Assembly: GCF_020164475.1 (NCBI RefSeq)
Contig: NZ_JAIQWX010000012.1
Coordinates: 1 to 64,000 of the forward strand
Length of the DNA: 64,000 nucleotides
Direction of reading: 5' to 3'
Origin: Pseudomonas sp. REP124
GTDB taxonomy: Bacteria > Pseudomonadota > Gammaproteobacteria > Pseudomonadales > Pseudomonadaceae
A program made the translations under genes and the position numbers. Positions 1-8,927 of the stretch are shown here, piece by piece. The notes beneath the pieces were generated by a model. That model was not told where the DNA came from. It saw only the letters and a list, made by a program, of their open reading frames with translations, and did no database searches. Numbering within the stretch: the stretch's first letter is position 1; the number at the start of each line of letters is the position of its first letter.

Positions 1-75
1 TTTGAAAAACAAAATCAAAAGATCGCAGCCTTCGGCAGCTCCTACAGGTTCACAAAACCAACGAACACCGCAAAA

Positions 76-173
76 CCCTGTAGGAGCGAGGCTTGCCCGC
101 GAAAGCGCCAGATCAGCCAACATCAATGTTGAATGTACCGGCCCTTTCGCGGGCAAGCCTCGCTCCTACGGGT
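76..173. repeat. REPIN (inverted REP pair)
   Basis: Two REP cores face each other (GGAGCGAGGCTTGCCCGCGA and its complement) around a spacer of about 40 bases. This is the usual Pseudomonas REPIN arrangement, thought to be spread by a RAYT transposase encoded elsewhere. It lies downstream of the acetolactate-synthase-like gene. The bases before it (1-75) hold no gene I can support. Confidence 0.9.
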
Positions 174-182
174 TTTGTGTGA

Positions 183-1826
183 TCAGACCAACGCACTCCT
201 GCGCTTGAGTTCGCTGTTGAGAATGAAGTCATTCTCCGAATAGTCCACCGGACAATCGATCACATGCACCCCAGGCTCGCCGATGCAGCGTTCCAGCAGC
301 GGCAGGAAGCCTTCGGCGCTGTCGACCCGATGGCCTTTGGCGCCGTAGGCTTCGGCGTATTTGACGAAGTCGGGGTTGCCGTAGTCCAGGCCGTAATCGG
401 TGAACCCCATGTTGGCCTGTTTCCAGCGGATCATGCCGTAGCCGTCGTCGCGCAGGATGATGACCGTGAGGTTCATCTTCAGGCGCACGGCGGTTTCCAG
501 TTCCTGGCTGTTCATCATGAAACCGCCGTCACCGCACACCGCGACCACCGGGCGGTCGGGGTAGACCAAATGGGAAGCCATCGCTGACGGCAGGCCGGCG
601 CCCATGGTTGCCAGGGCGTTGTCCAGCAGCACGGTGTTCGGCCGGTGGGCCTTGTAGTTACGGGCGAACCAGATTTTGTAGATGCCGTTGTCCAGCGCGA
701 CGATGCCTTCGGAGGGCAGGGCGCGACGTACATCGGCGACGAAACGCTGCGGGTAGATCGGGAAGCGGTTGTCGTCGGCGCCTTCGATGATCTGCGCTTC
801 GTTGGCTTCACGGATCGCCATCAGGCGGCTGAAATCCCAGTGCGGCTGGACTTGCAGCGCCTCGCCGATCTGCCACACGGCGTTGGCGATATCGCCCACC
901 ACTTCGATCTGCGGGAAATACACCGGGTCGACTTCCGCCGAGCGGAAGTTGATGTGGATCACCTCGGTACCGCCACGGACCATGAAGAACGGCGGTTTCT
1001 CGATCACGTCGTGGCCGATGTTGACGATCAGGTCGGCGGCCTCGACGGCGCGATGCACAAAGTCACCGGCGGAGAGGGCAGCGTTACCGAGAAAGCGCGG
1101 GTTACGCTCGTCCACCACACCTTTGCCCATCTGCGTGGTGACGAATGGAATGCCGGTGTTATCGATCAGTTGCTTGAGTACCTTGCAGGTCATCTTGCGG
1201 TTGGCCCCGGCGCCGATCACCAGGATCGGGCTGCGAGCGGCCTTGAGCTTTTCCACGGCGCCTTCGATGGACTTGGTTTCGGCCAGCGGACGACGCACCA
1301 GACTTGGCGGAATCGGCATGCTTTCAGTCTGTTCAGCGGCGATGTCTTCAGGCAGCTCCAGGTGCACGGCACCGGGCTTTTCTTCTTCGGACAGGCGGAA
1401 CGCCTCGCGCACCCGGGAGGGGATGTTGTCGGCGGACGCCAGCTGGTGGGTGTATTTGGTCAGCGGCTGCATCATGCCGACCACATCGAGGATCTGGAAG
1501 CGGCCCTGCTTGGACTTCTTGATCGGCTTTTGGCCGGTGATCATCAGCATCGGCATGCCGCCCAAATAGGCATAAGCGCCGGCGGTCACCAGGTTGGTCG
1601 CGCCAGGGCCGAGGGTCGAGAGGCTGACGCCAGTCTTGCCGGTGAGGCGGCCGTAAGTCGCGGCCATGAAGCCTGCCGATTGCTCGTGGCGGGTCAATAT
1701 GAGCTTGATCGGCGACTTGCGCAGGGACTCCAGCAGGTCAAGGTTCTCTTCGCCGGGAATTCCGAACACGAACTCCACGCCCTCGTTTTCCAGACATTGC
1801 ACTACGACATCGGCAGCCTTGGCCAT
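183..1826 (-). CDS. Acetolactate synthase-like ThDP-dependent enzyme
   Basis: A 547-residue protein of the thiamine-diphosphate acetolactate synthase/pyruvate oxidase family, full length for that family. The activating Glu lies in RHEQSAGFMA (Glu48). The central domain follows, and the ThDP/Mg motif GDGGFMMNS begins near residue 431, followed by the expected helix and NLTVIILRDDGYGMIRWK. No small regulatory subunit gene is adjacent, so a catabolic AlsS-like role (pyruvate to acetolactate) or another 2-keto acid carboligase is more likely than the biosynthetic IlvBH pair. The start ATG is preceded by GAGGTA about 9 bases upstream. The gene stands alone, bounded by REPs downstream. Family assignment is firm; the exact substrate is inferred. 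Confidence 0.9.
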   Translation of the reverse strand: MAKAADVVVQCLENEGVEFVFGIPGEENLDLLESLRKSPIKLILTRHEQSAGFMAATYGRLTGKTGVSLSTLGPGATNLVTAGAYAYLGGMPMLMITGQKPIKKSKQGRFQILDVVGMMQPLTKYTHQLASADNIPSRVREAFRLSEEEKPGAVHLELPEDIAAEQTESMPIPPSLVRRPLAETKSIEGAVEKLKAARSPILVIGAGANRKMTCKVLKQLIDNTGIPFVTTQMGKGVVDERNPRFLGNAALSAGDFVHRAVEAADLIVNIGHDVIEKPPFFMVRGGTEVIHINFRSAEVDPVYFPQIEVVGDIANAVWQIGEALQVQPHWDFSRLMAIREANEAQIIEGADDNRFPIYPQRFVADVRRALPSEGIVALDNGIYKIWFARNYKAHRPNTVLLDNALATMGAGLPSAMASHLVYPDRPVVAVCGDGGFMMNSQELETAVRLKMNLTVIILRDDGYGMIRWKQANMGFTDYGLDYGNPDFVKYAEAYGAKGHRVDSAEGFLPLLERCIGEPGVHVIDCPVDYSENDFILNSELKRRSALV

Positions 1827-2077
1827 TTTGTTCAGTACCTCGGGTTGGGGAGTCGGGGAGTGATGAGGACACCGTCTTCAATACTGCATCGCGCAGTATC
1901 GCCTCATTGCCATGGCGCGGATTACCGTTGGTCTGGCCGAGGCGTTTGCCGATGCGCTTGAATCGGGCTCCAAGGAGGCGCTGACTATCCTAGAAAGGCA
2001 GAACCTGCGAGAAATTCACTGGCCTGATTTTGGCCGTCATCTGGCGGCTGGTTATTGAGCGGCGCTGGAGGTGCTCG

Positions 2078-3523
2078 ATGCTGTCCATGTTCACTGAAAG
2101 CCCGTTGCTCGGCGCCTTGGCTCTGATCCTGATCGACACGGTGATGTGGCGAATGATCGGCTCCCGGCGGCACAACTGGAAAGTGCTGATAAGGCTGGTC
2201 ATTTTCCTGCTGTACAGCCTGCTGCTGTTCAATGAAGGCCTGAGCCCTCTGGAACCGGCGCCCGCTGGCGACAGCGTACCGTTGCAGATGGCGGCCACGG
2301 CGCTGCAGATCGGCTGGTGGCTGTTCGGTGCTCGGACCCTGACGGTGATGATCGGTGCGGTGATGATGCAGCGGGTCGGGCATACCGGCCGGCTGATCCA
2401 GGACCTGCTCGGCGCGGTGATCTTTCTGGTGGCGGTGATTGCCGCGCTGGCCTACGTGCTCAATCTGCCGGTCAAGGGTGTGCTGGCGACCTCCGGCGCC
2501 CTGGCGATCATCGTCGGCCTGGCGTTGCAAAGTACCCTCAGCGACGTGTTTTCCGGGATCGTCCTTAACACCACCAAGCCGTATCAGATCGATGACTGGA
2601 TCGCCATCGACGGCACCGAAGGCCGGGTCACTGACATTGATTGGCGCGCCACTTTCCTGCAAACCTCCCAGGGCAGCATGATCGTGATTCCCAACTCGAT
2701 GGCGGCCAAGGCCAAGATCACCAACTTCAGTCGGCCCAGCGACATGTTCGGGGTTTCGATCAGTCTGCTGATCAGCCCCCATGTGCGGCCGAACCGGGTG
2801 TTCGACGCGCTGGAACGGGCAGCACAAGGATGCCGCGCGCTGCTGACCAAACCCGCACCCAAGGTCACGATCAAAAGCACCGGCAGCGGTGGCGTGGAAT
2901 ATGAGGTCAGCGGTTTCGTGATTTCCATGGATCAGAAGCGGCTGGTGCGCAATCAGCTGTTCGACCTGGCGTATCGGCATTTGCTGGCGGCGGGGATCAA
3001 TTGGTTGTCGACGGTGGAAACCAACGAACCGGTAAGGCATACCCGGGCGCGGGCGTTACTGGATCACTCGGCCATTTTCGCCAACACCTTGAGTGATGAA
3101 GAGAAGGACAGCGTCAGCAAGAACATGACCCGCCAGGCGTTCCAGCCGGGGGACATGATTCTGCCGGGCGGGGAGATCAGCGAGCACCTGTACATCATCG
3201 AATCAGGCGTGGTGACGGTGGCCCTGGCCCGCGCGGGCGTGAAGTTCGAAGCCGGACGCATGGGGCCGGGGGAGGTGATCGGCGAGGCCGGGATCGTCTC
3301 GGGCAAGGCCTTGCCTGCGGATTTCGCCGCGCTGACGTTCTGCTATCTGTACCGGATCGACAAGGAATACTTCCGGCCCTGCGTGGAAGCGCGGCATGAC
3401 ATCAGCGAAGCGATGCGGGCGCTGGTGGATTTTCGTTTGCAGATTTCCCAGACATTGTTGCAGGAAGAGCCCAAGGCCATCGAGAAGAAGGGGTTCCTGC
3501 AGTGGCTGCGTAGCCGGGTCTGA
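2078..3523 (+). CDS. MscS-family channel with C-terminal cyclic-nucleotide-binding domain
   Basis: A 481-residue membrane protein. The N-terminal third has about four hydrophobic segments, including the pore-lining helix rich in Gly and Ala (GVLATSGALAIIVGLALQST). The MscS beta-domain follows (YQIDDWIAIDGTEGRVTDID, then FLQTSQGSMIVIPNS). The last about 120 residues form a cNMP-binding or CRP-like beta-roll (AFQPGDMILPGGE, LYIIESGVVTV, MGPGEVIGEAGIVSG). The open frame extends up to a TTG at 2030, but ATG 2078 has GGAGGT five bases upstream and is preferred. Mechanosensitive channels of this build may be gated or modulated by a small-molecule ligand; whether this one binds cAMP is unknown. It is monocistronic and followed by a REPIN. 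Confidence 0.9.
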   Translation: MLSMFTESPLLGALALILIDTVMWRMIGSRRHNWKVLIRLVIFLLYSLLLFNEGLSPLEPAPAGDSVPLQMAATALQIGWWLFGARTLTVMIGAVMMQRVGHTGRLIQDLLGAVIFLVAVIAALAYVLNLPVKGVLATSGALAIIVGLALQSTLSDVFSGIVLNTTKPYQIDDWIAIDGTEGRVTDIDWRATFLQTSQGSMIVIPNSMAAKAKITNFSRPSDMFGVSISLLISPHVRPNRVFDALERAAQGCRALLTKPAPKVTIKSTGSGGVEYEVSGFVISMDQKRLVRNQLFDLAYRHLLAAGINWLSTVETNEPVRHTRARALLDHSAIFANTLSDEEKDSVSKNMTRQAFQPGDMILPGGEISEHLYIIESGVVTVALARAGVKFEAGRMGPGEVIGEAGIVSGKALPADFAALTFCYLYRIDKEYFRPCVEARHDISEAMRALVDFRLQISQTLLQEEPKAIEKKGFLQWLRSRV

Positions 3524-3530
3524 ATCCATT

Positions 3531-3639
3531 CCCCTGTAGGAGCGAGCATGCTCGCGATGGACTCAAATACACCGCGGGGCATCAGGTTGCCCGCGTTAAC
3601 GTTGACCACCATCGCGAGCATGCTCGCTCCTACAGGGGG
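3531..3639. repeat. REPIN (inverted REP pair)
   Basis: Inverted pair with cores GGAGCGAGCATGCTCGCGAT and its complement, starting seven bases after the stop of the MscS-type gene. It fills the gap before the SDR gene and probably shields the upstream transcript 3' end. Confidence 0.88.
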
Positions 3640-3672
3640 TGTGTTTTTCCTTAAAAATCGAGGAGTCCCACC

Positions 3673-4521
3673 ATGTCCCATCCCGTTCTCAAACCCGGCG
3701 CCGTGGCCGTGATCACCGGAGGCGCCGCCGGCATCGGGCTGGCCGCCGCCAAGCGTTTCGCCGCCCTGGGCATGCGCGTGTGCATCGCCGATCTGGGGGC
3801 GCAGAAGTTGCTCGACGCCGCCGAGGAGCTTGCTGGTCACGCCTTGGCGGGGGCCGAAGATGTGCTGGCGCTCGAAGCCGATGTGAGTCGCGAAGGCGAC
3901 CTGACTAACCTGCGCGACCGGGTGCTGGAGCGTTTCGGCGCGGTCGATGTGCTGATGAGCAACGCCGGGATTCAGCCGGCGACCACAGCGCTCGACAGTG
4001 CCAATTGGCAGCAGATGATCGAGGTCAATCTGTGGGGCGTCATCCGCAGTACGCAGGCATTCGTGCCGGGCATGATCGAGCGCGGGCAACCGGGCCTGGT
4101 GATCGTCTCCGGCTCCAAGCAGGGCATCACCACGCCGCCGGGCAATCCGGCCTACAACGTGTCGAAGGCTGGGGTGAAGGTGTTCAGCGAGTCGCTGCAA
4201 CATCAATTGCGCAACACCCCCGGTTGCGCCATCAACGCCCATTTGCTGATCCCGGGTTTCGTCTTCACCGAACTCGCCGCCCAAGGCCGCAAGGACAAAC
4301 CCGCCGGCGCCTGGACCGCAGAGCAGACGGTCGACTTCATGCTGGAGCGCCTGGAAGCCGGCGATTTCTACATCCTCTGCCCGGACAACGACGTCCCCCG
4401 TGCCCTCGACGAACGCCGAATCCTCTGGGCCGCCGGCGACATCGCCGAAAACCGCCCACCGCTGTCCCGCTGGCACCCCGATTACGGCAGCGCCTTCGAA
4501 ACCTTCGCAAAAACCAAATAA
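3673..4521 (+). CDS. Short-chain dehydrogenase/reductase (SDR)
   Basis: A 282-residue classical SDR. The Rossmann motif TGGAAGIG is at residues 15-22 and NAGIQ near residue 98. The catalytic Ser lies in VSGSKQG, and Tyr161 and Lys165 sit in PAYNVSKAG. It should oxidise or reduce a hydroxyl/keto group with NAD(P)(H); the sequence does not tell the substrate. The start is set by GAGGAG eight bases before ATG. The C-terminal extension (about 40 residues past the core, ending KTK) is normal for this length class. No operon partner: REP elements lie on both sides. Confidence 0.92.
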   Translation: MSHPVLKPGAVAVITGGAAGIGLAAAKRFAALGMRVCIADLGAQKLLDAAEELAGHALAGAEDVLALEADVSREGDLTNLRDRVLERFGAVDVLMSNAGIQPATTALDSANWQQMIEVNLWGVIRSTQAFVPGMIERGQPGLVIVSGSKQGITTPPGNPAYNVSKAGVKVFSESLQHQLRNTPGCAINAHLLIPGFVFTELAAQGRKDKPAGAWTAEQTVDFMLERLEAGDFYILCPDNDVPRALDERRILWAAGDIAENRPPLSRWHPDYGSAFETFAKTK

Positions 4522-4530
4522 CAACCCATC

Positions 4531-4829
4531 CCCCTGTAGGAGCCGAGCTTGCTCGCGATGGTCGCCAACGATAACGGGGGAAACCTGACACCCCGCGGCG
4601 TTCTTGCCTCCATCGCGAGCAAGCTCGGCTCCTACAGTTGGTCGTCAACGATAACGCTGGCAGCCTGACACCCCACGGCGTCCTGTCGTCCATCGCGGGC
4701 AAGCCTCGCTCCCACAGGTCTATTCCTGTAGGAGCCGAGCTTGCTCGCGATGGTCGTCAACGATTACGCGGGAAACCAGACACCCCGCGGCGTCCCAGCC
4801 TCCATCGCGAGCAAGCTCGGCTCCTACAG
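4531..4829. repeat. REP cluster (two inverted pairs plus one single unit)
   Basis: The gap 4522-4954 is mainly REP DNA: a pair at 4531-4637, a single inverted unit at about 4691-4719 and a second pair at 4725-4829, all with cores GGAGCCGAGCTTGCTCGCGA or variants. The two pairs share the spacer text around CGTCAACGAT and CACCCCGCGGCG. The remaining about 125 bases (4830-4954) are AT-richer and probably hold the promoter of the GGDEF/EAL gene, but I cannot place it. Confidence 0.88.
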
Positions 4830-4954
4830 TGAACGGATGTCGCGGAAACAAAATGATTGAAAAAAACTGTCATAAGCTATAAAGGAAAAGGACACCGGCA
4901 TATCGCTAACAATCAGTAAAAGAGTATCGCCAGTTTCTGGCTCATGGAGCGCTG

Positions 4955-7843
4955 ATGAGTTTTCGTCAATTGACCGGCTCGCCACGGCAATCGAGCGGCG
5001 ACGACCTGGTCGCCTCTCAACTGATAGGGAATTCGGAGACTGCCGCGGTGGCGTACGCCGGCAACGACGACAAGATCGAAAAACTGCTCGACTCAGCGCG
5101 AAACTGGCCCCATACCACGGCTTGGGCCGTTTACCGTGCCGGTGAGCAAATGTATCTGGTCGGGCAGGGCGATCCACGGGGACAGTGGCCCGCGAGTATT
5201 TCCAATGAAGAATTCGACGCTTTTTGCCGAACCCGGCGCCTGCAGCGCTGGCCGACCGGCAAGGGCGAAAGCGTGCTCGGCTGGCTGCTCGCACCCGTCG
5301 ATGACGCCGCGGAGCCCGCGCTCGCCGAATTTGCCCAGCGCCTGGGCATTCAGGTGCAGACCAACACCCTGGCCCGCGCGCAGATCACTCAGCGCGTGCT
5401 CTATGAAATCACCTATCTGGCCAGCTCGACCCGGGACCGTTCGGTATTTCTGGTCGGCGTGCACCAGCTGCTGGCCAGCCTGATCGATGCCGAGAACTTC
5501 TACCTGGCGCTCTACGATCCGCACACCCACAAAATCGACTATCCGTACTACGTCGACAAAATCGACGTCGATGCCCTGGAATCCTCGAACTACGAATACC
5601 TGGACCCGAATCGCCTGTCGTTGACCGGCCAGGTGCTGACGTCCGGCCAGCCGTTGCTGATTGACTCCGCCGGGATCCTCCAGGCCCAGGCCGAAGGCCG
5701 TTTCTACTGCGTGGGCGACCGTCCCGAGTTCTGGATGGGCGCACCGCTGAAAAACGCCTCGGATGAAGTGTTCGGCATGCTCGCCATGCAGGTGTACGAG
5801 GTGTCGCGCACCTACAGCGCCGAAGACCGTGCGCTGTTTTTGGTGGTCTCGCGCCACGTGGCCATGGCCCTGGATCGGATTCTGCACCGCGAGGACCTGG
5901 AACAGACCGTAATGCGCCGTACCCTTGAACTGTCGGCAGTCAACGACGCGCTGCGCCAGGAAGTGGCCGAGCGCGAACGCGCCGAACATCTGCAAAACGC
6001 ACTGTTCCAGATTGCCGAGCTGTCGAGCCAGCCGGGTGACATGGCTGAGTTCTTCCAGACCCTGCACGGCATCGTCGGCGATCTGCTGTTCGCGCAGAAC
6101 TTCTACATTGCGATGTTCGACGACGCGACCACCGAAGTGACCTTTCCCTATTACGTCGACGAGCGCCAGACCGTGCGCCCGGCGGCGCGGCGTGGGCGCC
6201 GGGGTCTGACCGAGTACGTGATCCGCCAGCGTCGGCCGTGCCTGATCGACTTCGACGAGGCGGGTCGCCTGTCCGACCAGGGGGAAATCGAAATCGACGA
6301 GGCATTCCGCTCCCACTCCTGGCTTGGCATCCCCTTGTTCGATGGCGACATGGTGCGCGGCGTGCTGGCGGTGCAGAGCTATACCGCGCAGGTCAGCTAC
6401 AGCCAGCGCGACCAGGAACTGCTCACGTTCGTGTCGCGGCACATCGATACGGCGTTGTCGCGCCGCACCGCCGCCGAAGCGATCCATGCCGCCAATCTCA
6501 AGCTCGAGGCCCGGGTGCAGAACCGAACCCGTGAGCTGGACCACGCCAACGCCAAGTTGCAGCACGAAAACTCCCACGATGCCCTGACCGGGCTGGCCAA
6601 CCGCACTTACCTGCAACAGCGCCTCAATCTGGCCTGGTCGCGGTTCGAAAGCGAAGGCGGGCAACTGGCGGTGATGTTCATCGACCTGGACCGTTTCAAG
6701 ATGGTCAACGACAGCTTCGGCCACCATTTTGGCGACCTGTTGCTGATGCATGTCGCTCACCGTCTGCGCAGTTGCCTGCGGGAAACCGACATGCTGGCGC
6801 GACTGGGGGGCGATGAGTTCTCGGTGCTGGCGCCGGAGGCCTCGCTTGAGACGCTGATCGAAATCGGCGAGCGGATCCTCGCGGCGTTCGACCTGCCGTT
6901 TTTCATCAATGGCCATCAGGTCTTTTCTTCCTGCAGCATCGGCATCGTCAGTGCCGACAGTCAGTTCCATAACGAGCCCGCCGACCTGCTGCGCGATGCC
7001 GATGCGGCGATGTACCGGGTCAAGAGTGCCGGGCGTGACAGTTATGCGGTGTTCAACCAGGAAGTGCGGCGTGAGGTGTCCGATCAGGTCGAGCGGGAAG
7101 GGGCGTTGCGTAACGCGCTCAAGCGCACCGATGAATTGCTGCCGTACTTCCAGCCGATCGTCAGTCTGGAAACCGGTGAACTGGTGGCGCTTGAAGCCCT
7201 GATTCGCTGGCACCAGCCGGGCGGGCGGGTGATCGCGCCGGGCGAGTTCCTGCCGGACGTCGAGGGCCTGCGCCTGATCGGTCGACTGGACCTGTACATG
7301 CTCACCCGCATCGCGGTGATCCTCGCCCAGCCCGAGCACGCCAACTGGCCGGCGGTGCACGTCAATTGCTCCAGCTACAGCATGGCCCGCCCGGAATTCG
7401 CCGGCGAAGTGCTGGCACTGCTGGCGCGTCACGGCGTCGAGCCTTCACGCATTTGCCTGGAGTTGACCGAAGGCGCACTGGTGGCCGAACCGGCCATCGC
7501 CCGCCTGACCATGCAGCAACTGGCCGATAACGGCATGTCGGTGGTGCTCGACGACTTCGGCGCCGGGTTCTCGTCCCTGAGTTACGTGCACCAGTACCGG
7601 TTCAGCGGCTTGAAGATCGACAAGTCCTTCATCCTCGAACTCACCAGCAGCCCGCGCAGCCGCGCCATCGTGCGAGCCATCGTGCGCATGGCCGAGTCGT
7701 TGGATTTGAGCGTGGTGGCCGAAGGCGTAGAGGACGAACTGACCCTGGACCTGCTGCGGGAAATGGGCGCAGGGCAGGCCCAGGGCTACTACTTCGCCAA
7801 GCCGATGAGCCTGGAAGATCTGTTGGCCAGCCCGTTGCTATAA
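4955..7843 (+). CDS. GAF-GAF-GGDEF-EAL cyclic-di-GMP enzyme
   Basis: A 962-residue soluble signalling protein. After an N-terminal region of about 140 residues of unknown fold come two GAF domains. They look like an internal duplication: ENFYLALYDPHTHKIDYPYY near residue 180 and QNFYIAMFDDATTEVTFPYY near 381. A coiled-coil follows each GAF. The GGDEF domain has an intact active site (RLGGDEFSVL, near residue 617). The EAL domain is also intact (EALIRW near 746, then ELTEG, DDFGAGFSSL, KIDKSF, VAEGVE). It may therefore both make and degrade c-di-GMP, with the GAF pair as the sensor. GGAG lies just before the start ATG. Monocistronic between REP elements. Confidence 0.95.
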   Translation: MSFRQLTGSPRQSSGDDLVASQLIGNSETAAVAYAGNDDKIEKLLDSARNWPHTTAWAVYRAGEQMYLVGQGDPRGQWPASISNEEFDAFCRTRRLQRWPTGKGESVLGWLLAPVDDAAEPALAEFAQRLGIQVQTNTLARAQITQRVLYEITYLASSTRDRSVFLVGVHQLLASLIDAENFYLALYDPHTHKIDYPYYVDKIDVDALESSNYEYLDPNRLSLTGQVLTSGQPLLIDSAGILQAQAEGRFYCVGDRPEFWMGAPLKNASDEVFGMLAMQVYEVSRTYSAEDRALFLVVSRHVAMALDRILHREDLEQTVMRRTLELSAVNDALRQEVAERERAEHLQNALFQIAELSSQPGDMAEFFQTLHGIVGDLLFAQNFYIAMFDDATTEVTFPYYVDERQTVRPAARRGRRGLTEYVIRQRRPCLIDFDEAGRLSDQGEIEIDEAFRSHSWLGIPLFDGDMVRGVLAVQSYTAQVSYSQRDQELLTFVSRHIDTALSRRTAAEAIHAANLKLEARVQNRTRELDHANAKLQHENSHDALTGLANRTYLQQRLNLAWSRFESEGGQLAVMFIDLDRFKMVNDSFGHHFGDLLLMHVAHRLRSCLRETDMLARLGGDEFSVLAPEASLETLIEIGERILAAFDLPFFINGHQVFSSCSIGIVSADSQFHNEPADLLRDADAAMYRVKSAGRDSYAVFNQEVRREVSDQVEREGALRNALKRTDELLPYFQPIVSLETGELVALEALIRWHQPGGRVIAPGEFLPDVEGLRLIGRLDLYMLTRIAVILAQPEHANWPAVHVNCSSYSMARPEFAGEVLALLARHGVEPSRICLELTEGALVAEPAIARLTMQQLADNGMSVVLDDFGAGFSSLSYVHQYRFSGLKIDKSFILELTSSPRSRAIVRAIVRMAESLDLSVVAEGVEDELTLDLLREMGAGQAQGYYFAKPMSLEDLLASPLL

Positions 7844-7878
7844 GCGACACTACAAAACCTGCGGACCGCACCAATTAC

Positions 7879-7970
7879 CGTGGGAGCGGGCTTGCCCGCG
7901 ATGAGGCCCTTTCAGCCAGCATTCATGTTGCTGACCCACCGCCATCGCGGGCAAGCCCGCTCCCACAGGG
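7879..7970. repeat. REPIN (inverted REP pair)
   Basis: Two facing REP cores (GGAGCGGGCTTGCCCGCGAT and complement) between the convergent ends of the GGDEF/EAL gene and the DUF2950 gene, a place where such pairs can act as a two-way transcript end. Confidence 0.9.
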
Positions 7971-8003
7971 TCAATGAACAATCATAAAATCCTGTGGCAT
8001 CCA

Positions 8004-8927
8004 TCAATTCTGGTTTTGATCGGTAGGCACTTCCGTCCAGCTGTCATCCGGATCGAACAATTTCATCGCCAGCGCCAGTTTTTCACTGTTGGGCCCCAGG
8101 TCTTTTTCGAACACCTGCCCGTCATGGCTGATCATGAAGCTCATGACCCCGGTGTCGTCGTACTTCGCCGGCCAGGCGATCAGGGCAAAGCCGCGGCTCA
8201 TTTTGTCGCCGATCAGGTAGCTGTAGGCGCCGCCCGGGGCTGACGGGCCCTGGCCCTTGAGGATGCGGAAGTGATAACCGTGCCAGTCCTCCAGGGTCGA
8301 GGCGTTGCCGAACAGCGGGCCCAGGGGGCTGATCTGGCCGCTGTCGTCGTCCGCCCAATACAGCCCGTCGTGTTCACCAGGGGTGCTGAAAATCTTCTGC
8401 GCGTATTCCAACGCACCGTCACCATCACGATCCTGCGAGGCATAGTCCATCTGCGCATCGTGATAAGTCAGCACCGACTGCACCGTGGACAGCTCGTTGC
8501 GGCCAATCCGGCGAGCACGGATTTCAACGGCCCCGGCCTTCATGTCGAAGCGCCAGCCGTTCTTGTCCTTGACCATGGGGATGGGCATGGTCCAGTGATC
8601 GGGGCCGACCGCCAGAATGGCCTTGCGATCATTGGGCTTCTGGATCTGATGCTGCTCGTGATACTGCTTGAGAAATGCATCGACATCCTCGCGCTGCACA
8701 CCTTCACGGGGAATCACGCTGCGCCAGTCCTCGCCCAGAAGCTCGGTCAGCCGCGCCTGATCGGCATGCTCGGTCCCCAGCGCCTTGACGAATTCCTCGG
8801 CAGCCTTTTCCGGCGTGGAAAACGCCTCCTGTGCCGCTACAACCCCCGACCACAAAAGACTCGCGGTGATCGCCAGGACAGGTGCCAGGAGGCCCATGAA
8901 CACTTTGACTCGACTTGGATTGTTCAC
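8004..8927 (-). CDS. DUF2950 family periplasmic protein
   Basis: A 307-residue protein with an N-terminal signal peptide (hydrophobic stretch about 10-30 ending VVAAQE). The body matches the DUF2950 family as I recall it: FSTPEKAAEEFVKAL near the mature N-terminus, WRFDMKAGAVEIRARRIGRNEL in the middle and YSYLIGDKMSRGFALIAWPA near the end. Its function is unknown. It starts at a GTG that overlaps the TGA of the upstream DUF3300 gene by four bases (GTGA), so the two are translationally coupled. DUF3300/DUF2950 pairs are a recurrent arrangement in proteobacteria, suggesting a joint envelope role. Confidence 0.9.
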   Translation of the reverse strand: MNNPSRVKVFMGLLAPVLAITASLLWSGVVAAQEAFSTPEKAAEEFVKALGTEHADQARLTELLGEDWRSVIPREGVQREDVDAFLKQYHEQHQIQKPNDRKAILAVGPDHWTMPIPMVKDKNGWRFDMKAGAVEIRARRIGRNELSTVQSVLTYHDAQMDYASQDRDGDGALEYAQKIFSTPGEHDGLYWADDDSGQISPLGPLFGNASTLEDWHGYHFRILKGQGPSAPGGAYSYLIGDKMSRGFALIAWPAKYDDTGVMSFMISHDGQVFEKDLGPNSEKLALAMKLFDPDDSWTEVPTDQNQN

